A DNA stretch of 12,269 nt from Calditrichaceae bacterium (GTDB lineage Bacteria; Calditrichota; Calditrichia; Calditrichales; Calditrichaceae), in assembly GCA_024763405.1 (NCBI GenBank), contig JANTFQ010000036.1, positions 1 through 12,269 on the forward strand, given 5' to 3'. A program made the translations under genes and the position numbers. The notes beneath the pieces are model-generated. The model worked only from the letters and a program-made list of their open reading frames with translations. It was not told the origin of the DNA and searched no databases. Below are positions 8,801 to 12,269 of the stretch, one piece after another. Position 1 is the stretch's first letter. Every line of letters begins with the position of its first letter.

Positions 8801-9188
8801 TACGGTTTACCATCGTTTAGTAAATTTTTCGGAAGGCGATCAGATCAACGAAATGAAGCTGGAGCTGGAAGACCGTTTCGGAAAACCGCCCCGGGAAGTG
8901 GTGCATTTTTTATCGGCAGTTGAGATAAAATTGCTGGCGGCCCGGCTCTATGCCAGGCGTATTGTACTGAAATCCGACCGAATGAAATTGTTCTTTGCCG
9001 AAGAGGCACAACACGACGACCGTTTTTTTGCGGAGATTATTCCGCAATTAATGCAGCAGAAAAAAACAGCGGTACGGTTTATGGATCAAAAGGATTTAGC
9101 GGTAGAAATAAAATTGCAGGGACACACACGAATTGATACCTTGGACTTTGCTAAAATATTTTTGCGCACCATAACCGAAAATAGGTAA
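5865..9188 (+). CDS. mfd: Transcription-repair coupling factor Mfd
   Basis: Mfd is a cytoplasmic DNA translocase that pushes RNA polymerase off the template at lesions and recruits UvrA for nucleotide excision repair. The 1107-residue product, slightly shorter than the ~1148-residue E. coli protein, shows the normal order: UvrB-like N-terminal module including VGDFSVRGGIIDLF (170-183), the RNA-polymerase-interacting domain starting near FVVHIDYGIGQYLG (430 on), then the RecG-like translocase with Walker A GDVGFGKT (576-583), DEEQRFG (677-683), TATPIPRTL (703-711), QLRGRVGR (846-853) and the TRG-type segment DLEIRGAGNLLG (897-908) followed by EQSG. The C-terminal TRCF domain that masks the UvrA site begins near FIPEKYIPG (966). 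All helicase motifs are intact. There is no separate Shine-Dalgarno site at the ATG, which lies just after the TPR gene stop, so translation probably depends on coupling. Confidence 0.97.
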   Translation: MTTLKSKIYQHPAFQQMAAQLSQKQNIQLQHIPGSFRAFISAYLFSELKRPLLYLANDLDSAERMYDDLQLLCADVPVVFLPSIEFEPYSQSHPSPSQLSLRIEAMQTFIEADRWIAVAEPAGLGSSFPMPEQFLDRQLYLKTGGSISFDALVTQLQKTGLNREEMVEKVGDFSVRGGIIDLFVWNYEDPLRIEFFGNEIESIRKFDVFSQRSIETIDEITILPNLFNEASAKAFLSDFLPAETILFVEDSQESAVKIETLYAAAELKYKELSAEHIEEMPPEKLYFSKEKLQQLFQNYTLCKSDLVQDAAFKTIDFMVQPHPDFNGSVKLFLQYLKKVYKTDKAALLYIQALNKAQAGRLNEIIEEEEIPFNGRIDEGALHNGFSIPDGNLFILTDHEIFNRFKRRRTYKRFKNGEYLRQLSSLNVYDFVVHIDYGIGQYLGMEMLDLGASKKECIKIAYRDGDHLFVTVDNLSRVQKFGSEEGVQPKITKLGTTEWERTKQKTKESLKKTAAELIQLYAARKAEGGYAFAEDSHWQKELEASFAFEETEDQLKSIVEIKSDMENEKPMDRLLCGDVGFGKTEVALRAAFKTIMDGKQAAVLVPTTILAFQHYETFKERLKEFPVQIEMLNRFRSAGQQKKILEQLAQGKLDLVIGTHRLLSQDVQFKDLGLLIVDEEQRFGVKQKERLKKYRLSVDILSMTATPIPRTLHMALMGARDLSNIDTPPANRLPVQTKIINWDDDRIYQIISREIDRGGQVYFVHNRVQTINAVRDTLKALVPQARIESAHGQLPEKQLEKAMLDFMHHKYDVLVASMIIENGLDIPNVNTIIINRADAFGLSQLYQLRGRVGRSKVQAYAYLLIPSMDKITETARKRLRAIQDFTDLGSGYKIALRDLEIRGAGNLLGKEQSGFVQTVGFDLYCKILDEAVNELKQGLTPGEEYADVVTDAKPKTDAKLDVDFDLFIPEKYIPGEMERITVYHRLVNFSEGDQINEMKLELEDRFGKPPREVVHFLSAVEIKLLAARLYARRIVLKSDRMKLFFAEEAQHDDRFFAEIIPQLMQQKKTAVRFMDQKDLAVEIKLQGHTRIDTLDFAKIFLRTITENR

Positions 9189-9206
9189 ATTAAACATTCG
9201 ATTTGA

Positions 9207-9214
9207 TATATTTG
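9207..9214 (+). promoter_or_regulatory. Possible Bacteroidota-type -7 promoter element (TAnnTTTG) for the parvulin operon
   Basis: TATATTTG, continuing as CACC, fits the TAnnTTTG consensus of the primary sigma factor of Bacteroidota. It lies in the 74-nt gap after mfd, 48 nt before the ATG of the next gene. The expected upstream TTTG near -33 is not seen at the right spacing, so the call rests on one element and could be chance in A/T-rich DNA. Confidence 0.35.
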
Positions 9215-9252
9215 CACCAATGAAATTATTGAACTAACTCAACTTTTTTCTT

Positions 9253-9259
9253 AGGAGGT
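9253..9259 (+). promoter_or_regulatory. Full-consensus Shine-Dalgarno site of the double-parvulin gene
   Basis: AGGAGGT lies 3 nt before the ATG at 9263 (core GGAGG at 9254-9258, 4 nt spacing). It is the strongest ribosome binding site in the window and fixes the start that also gives a clean lipoprotein signal peptide. Confidence 0.85.
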
Positions 9260-9262
9260 ATA

Positions 9263-10960
9263 ATGCGTAAAGTAGTATTGTTTACTTTTTTATTGAGCGG
9301 CCTGCTCTATCTGGCAAGTTGTAGCATGTCGGATGATACGGTGGCAAAAGTAGGCGGCGAAAAAATTTCTGCCGAAGTTTTTAAACAAAATCTCAGCCGT
9401 CGGTTTGGGCCTAAAGCTTCCTTTGCCGAAGTAGATTCCGCGGTCAAGATGAGCCTGTTAAATAAAATGATCTTAAACAAAATGAAGGCTATGGACGGTG
9501 AAGCATTGGGCCTGGAAAATGATGAAGCGTATGCCGCTGACCTTAATATGCTTAAATCCCGTATGTATAGTAACCGTTATTTTGAAAAATTAATTGTGGA
9601 TAAACTGATTTCCGAAGCGGATCTACGGGCAGAATTCGAAAAGAATAAGGAACAGGTTAAAGCAAGCCATATTTTAGTAGCCTACAAGGGCGCACAGCGC
9701 AGCACCGTTTCACGCAGTAAAGAAGAAGCCGCCGCAATCGCTGCCAAATTAGCGGAGCGTGCAAAAAACGGGGAAGACTTTGGAACGCTGGCAGAAAAAA
9801 ATTCGGATGGCCCGTCCGCAAAAAGCAAAGGCGATCTCGGCTATTTTTCCCGGGGACGTATGGCGCCTTCTTTTGAAAAAGCGGCTTTCGCTTTAAAAAC
9901 CGGAGAAATCTCCGGTGTTGTTGAAACTCCTTTTGGATTTCATATTATCAAAGTAGAAGATCGTCGTACCAATCCTTCTTTTAATCCGGATAATTTTGAT
10001 AAAGAAAAGTTAAATTTAAAACGTAAGCTGTATCCTGCTAAACAAGATAGCGGTGCTGCTATGTGGAATCGTCAAAGCGAAAAATTGCGTTCGGAATATG
10101 GTTATAAAACAGTCGATGAAAATATTACAAAACTGGCCGAAGCGGCGAGCGCAAAAAAACCGGGTGCCGGAGCGGATGCTTTTACAGATGAAGAAAAAAA
10201 TCTTCCTCTGGCCGAATGGTCCGGCGGAAAACTGGTACTGAACGACATTTTTAATTTTTATGGAAAACGTTTTAGAATGCTGGAAGCCCGTTTAAAAAAT
10301 AAAGAGGCGTTAACCCAGGAAGTGAATAATGCCGCATTATTAAATATCGTGATTCAGGATGCCGAAAAAATGGGTATCGATAAAGAAGCGGATATTCAGA
10401 TGCAGCTTCAGAATGCAAAGGAAACCAAGTTAGCCGGTTTGGCAGAGAAACACGAAGTTTTTGACAAAGCCAAGGTAAGTGATGAAGAAGTAAAAGCATA
10501 TTATGACGAGCATCCTTCCGAGTATGAACATCCCGCACAGATGGAAATCTGGGAGATCTATGTAACCAAAGAAGACCTGGCAAATAAAATTGCCCGCAAA
10601 GCGAAAGCCGGACAGAACTTCGAGAAACTGGCCTCCCGTTATTCGGAAGACAAGTATTATCAGAAGAAAAAGGGCTACCTGGGATTTAAAGCAGAAAACC
10701 GCAGAGGCGCTGTTTCGAAAGAAGCGTTTAAAATCGGTTCCGGTAAAATAGGCGGACCTGTTAAATATCGTAACGGATGGGCTGTATTAAAAACCGGTAA
10801 GCTAAAAGAAAAAGCTTTACGGCCTTTTAAAGAGGTTGCAACACAGGTAAAAAACAAAGTTCAGAATATGAAATCGAAAGATCTTAGGGCCGCGTGGGAA
10901 AAAGAACTCCGGAGTAAATACTCCTCCGAAATTAACACAACGCTGGTGGAAAAAATCTAA
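9263..10960 (+). CDS. Lipoprotein peptidyl-prolyl cis-trans isomerase with two parvulin (PpiC/rotamase) domains
   Basis: Probable periplasm-facing, lipid-anchored folding factor of the SurA/PpiC/PrsA type, 565 residues. The N-terminus is a lipoprotein signal: basic start, hydrophobic core and lipobox L17-A18-S19-C20, with Cys20 as the expected lipidated residue. A SurA-like helical N-domain (about 28-125) precedes the first parvulin domain (about 133-235), which keeps the family marks: ASHILV with His136, GDLGYF at 190-195, APSFEKAAF, and FGFH with His227. The second parvulin domain (about 425-513) is degenerate: the SHIL segment is replaced by IWEIYV, GDLG by GYLG (471-474), and the late His by Trp506. 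It is therefore probably structural or chaperone-like. Helical, charged segments link and follow the domains. It overlaps the next gene by 1 nt (TAATG) and belongs with the following two genes in an envelope-folding operon. Its closest named relative cannot be fixed from sequence alone. Confidence 0.9.
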   Translation: MRKVVLFTFLLSGLLYLASCSMSDDTVAKVGGEKISAEVFKQNLSRRFGPKASFAEVDSAVKMSLLNKMILNKMKAMDGEALGLENDEAYAADLNMLKSRMYSNRYFEKLIVDKLISEADLRAEFEKNKEQVKASHILVAYKGAQRSTVSRSKEEAAAIAAKLAERAKNGEDFGTLAEKNSDGPSAKSKGDLGYFSRGRMAPSFEKAAFALKTGEISGVVETPFGFHIIKVEDRRTNPSFNPDNFDKEKLNLKRKLYPAKQDSGAAMWNRQSEKLRSEYGYKTVDENITKLAEAASAKKPGAGADAFTDEEKNLPLAEWSGGKLVLNDIFNFYGKRFRMLEARLKNKEALTQEVNNAALLNIVIQDAEKMGIDKEADIQMQLQNAKETKLAGLAEKHEVFDKAKVSDEEVKAYYDEHPSEYEHPAQMEIWEIYVTKEDLANKIARKAKAGQNFEKLASRYSEDKYYQKKKGYLGFKAENRRGAVSKEAFKIGSGKIGGPVKYRNGWAVLKTGKLKEKALRPFKEVATQVKNKVQNMKSKDLRAAWEKELRSKYSSEINTTLVEKI

Positions 10961-11817
10961 TGTCATTCCTAATTCATTTACAAAAGAGCATCCGGTTGTT
11001 TATACCGGTTGCTCTTTTTCTTATTTTAACGATTCGCTGTGGCCAAAATACCCAGCCGCCTGAAGATATGGTAGCACAGGTAAACGACCATTATCTGATT
11101 AAAGAACAGCTGCAATACAGGTTGCCGGATGGTCTGGATAAAGAAACGGCCCTTGTTCTGCAAAAAGATATCATTTCGAAGTGGGTCGAAAATGAGGTGT
11201 TGTACCAGGCGGCGCTGCAGGAAGGGTTTAAATTAAGCCCCAAAGAAGAATTTTTTATCCGCGAATATGGTAAATCCTTATTGGTGCAGCGTTATCTGAA
11301 TGCCCGTCTGGACAAGGAATACAGCGTTTCACGTCAGGATATGGAAGAATATTATCAAAAACACCGGAATGAATTTGTAAGACAGGAAGATGAAGTACAT
11401 CTGGTGCACCTTTTTGTCGAACACCGCGACAAGGTTATTTTTAAAGAAATTGATAAAACCGATGATTTATCGGCGCTTATCAAACATTACTATTTTGATG
11501 AAAAATCAACTAAAGAACAACCGAATGGCGATTTGGGATATGTTCCTCTTAACATTCTTCCGGATAATTTTATCCGCACATTAAAACGGATGAAAACCGG
11601 CGCCGTTTCGAAACCGATTAAAACAAAAGACGGATATCATTTTTTGCAATTGCTGGATATGGAAAAAAAAGGAACTATCCGCGAGCTGGATATTGTTAAA
11701 AACCAGATTATTTTCCGCATGAAGCGGGAACGGCGCGAAAAAGAACGAGAACGTCTGCTGAAAGAAACTAAAAATAATGCTCAGATTCAGACCTATTTAA
11801 GCAAAATAAAAGAATAA
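10960..11817 (+). CDS. Parvulin-type (PpiC/SurA-like) peptidyl-prolyl isomerase, probable lipoprotein
   Basis: A 285-residue, single-parvulin relative of the preceding gene. The N-terminus has a hydrophobic stretch (about 13-25) ending at Cys27; the sequence before the Cys is T-I-R, and Arg at the -1 position is unusual for a lipobox, so lipid attachment is likely but not certain; the alternative is an uncleaved membrane anchor. A helical SurA-N-like section (about 35-135) carries the self-description typical of the family (VAQVNDHYLIKEQL). The parvulin domain (about 143-235) keeps NGDLGYVPL (189-197), the MKTGAVSKPI turn and DGYHFLQLLD (His227), while the first motif is VHLVHLF and the middle of the domain looks shortened. 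The C-terminal ~40 residues are very basic and helical. The ATG overlaps the stop of the upstream gene (TAATG at 10958-10962), implying translational coupling. Likely role: periplasmic chaperone/isomerase for secreted or outer membrane proteins. Confidence 0.85.
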   Translation: MSFLIHLQKSIRLFIPVALFLILTIRCGQNTQPPEDMVAQVNDHYLIKEQLQYRLPDGLDKETALVLQKDIISKWVENEVLYQAALQEGFKLSPKEEFFIREYGKSLLVQRYLNARLDKEYSVSRQDMEEYYQKHRNEFVRQEDEVHLVHLFVEHRDKVIFKEIDKTDDLSALIKHYYFDEKSTKEQPNGDLGYVPLNILPDNFIRTLKRMKTGAVSKPIKTKDGYHFLQLLDMEKKGTIRELDIVKNQIIFRMKRERREKERERLLKETKNNAQIQTYLSKIKE

Positions 11818-11829
11818 AAGGTATCCCCT

Positions 11830-12269
11830 ATGCGTAGATTTATATTCCGTGGCATTTTAATGCTTCCCTTGTTTTTCATCGCTGTTCAGGCACAGCAATT
11901 GGTGGATGGAATTGCCGCCATTGTTGGCAAGGAAATTATCCTGCGTTCCGAAATTCAGCAATATGTTCAAAGTTATGTGGTTCAGAACCGTATTGATGTG
12001 AAAAACAACAAGCAACTGTTAAACAAGTTACAGGCTCAGACGATGGAAAAATTGATCGAGCAGAAACTTTTACTTGCCAAGGCGGAAGAAGATACTTTGC
12101 AGGTGGACGAAGCGATGCTGGATCAAAAGGTAGACGAACGCTTGCGCTATCTGATCGGACAGACCGGTTCCGAAGATAAGCTGGAAAAGGTATTTGGCAG
12201 TCCTATGAAAAAAATTAAGCGCGACACCCGTAAGGTAATTAAAGAACAACTGCTCGTCGAGCAGGTGCG
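11830..12269 (+). CDS. surA: SurA-type periplasmic chaperone/peptidyl-prolyl isomerase, N-terminal part (3' truncated)
   Basis: The frame runs from ATG 11830 off the window end (146 whole codons). It begins with a Sec signal peptide: RRFIFR, a hydrophobic core and a probable cleavage after V-Q-A (residue 21). The mature N-terminus reads LVDGIAAIVGKEIILRSEI, the hallmark opening of SurA, which keeps unfolded outer membrane proteins soluble on their way to the BAM complex. The rest of the visible part is helical and charged, as in the SurA N-domain; any parvulin domains lie beyond the window. AAAAGGT (11816-11822) overlaps the upstream stop codon and serves as ribosome binding site at a normal distance; the 12-nt gap puts this gene in the same operon as the two parvulins. 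The family call is good, but distinguishing surA from yet another paralogue needs the missing half. Confidence 0.85.
   Translation, partial: MRRFIFRGILMLPLFFIAVQAQQLVDGIAAIVGKEIILRSEIQQYVQSYVVQNRIDVKNNKQLLNKLQAQTMEKLIEQKLLLAKAEEDTLQVDEAMLDQKVDERLRYLIGQTGSEDKLEKVFGSPMKKIKRDTRKVIKEQLLVEQV

Noticed and set aside
10053..10241. Short + strand frame inside the double-parvulin gene (and a similar one at 11390-11584)
   Set aside because: Out-of-frame overlap with clearly coding sequence, no start signals, no known domain.
1..12269. Defence system, prophage, insertion sequence, CRISPR array, tRNA or rRNA
   Set aside because: Nothing in either strand matches: there are no regular spaced repeats, transposase or integrase motifs, or RNA gene signatures, and all genes are standard metabolic, repair and folding functions.

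Overview
The window looks like chromosomal DNA of a diderm (Gram-negative type) bacterium with moderate G+C. Every supported gene is on the + strand. Two lipoprotein-type signals and a SurA-type periplasmic chaperone imply an outer membrane. A TAnnTTTG-like promoter element, full Shine-Dalgarno sites and the mfd/parvulin/parvulin/surA gene order together suggest a member of or near the FCB group (for example Calditrichota or a related candidate phylum). That placement is inference; no rRNA or other taxonomic marker is present.

Layout: (1) 1-2069 holds the 3' part of a glycogen-debranching-type glucosidase gene that carries an unusual C-terminal glucodextranase-C/DOMON-like domain. (2) 2070-2274 is an intergenic stretch with a long-range inverted repeat in front of lon. 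(3) 2275-4617 is a complete ATP-dependent Lon protease gene with a TTG start. (4) 4618-5003 has no gene but holds a cluster of three palindromic elements, two of which look like dispersed repeat families. (5) 5004-5861 encodes a TPR-repeat protein that is tightly coupled (3-nt gap) to (6) mfd, the transcription-repair coupling factor, at 5865-9188. (7) After a short promoter-like gap comes a run of three parvulin/SurA-family genes: a double-parvulin lipoprotein (9263-10960), a single-parvulin probable lipoprotein overlapping it by 1 nt (10960-11817), and surA itself starting at 11830 and running off the window end.

Functionally the window combines reserve-glucan breakdown, cytoplasmic protein quality control (Lon), transcription-coupled DNA repair (Mfd) and envelope protein folding (the three parvulin-family genes). 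The last three genes form a convincing outer-membrane-protein folding operon. The remaining genes are mostly housekeeping and I see no phage, insertion sequence, CRISPR array, tRNA or rRNA. The most unusual points are the domain fusion on the debranching enzyme, the palindrome cluster between lon and the TPR gene, and the graded loss of parvulin active-site residues across the surA cluster.
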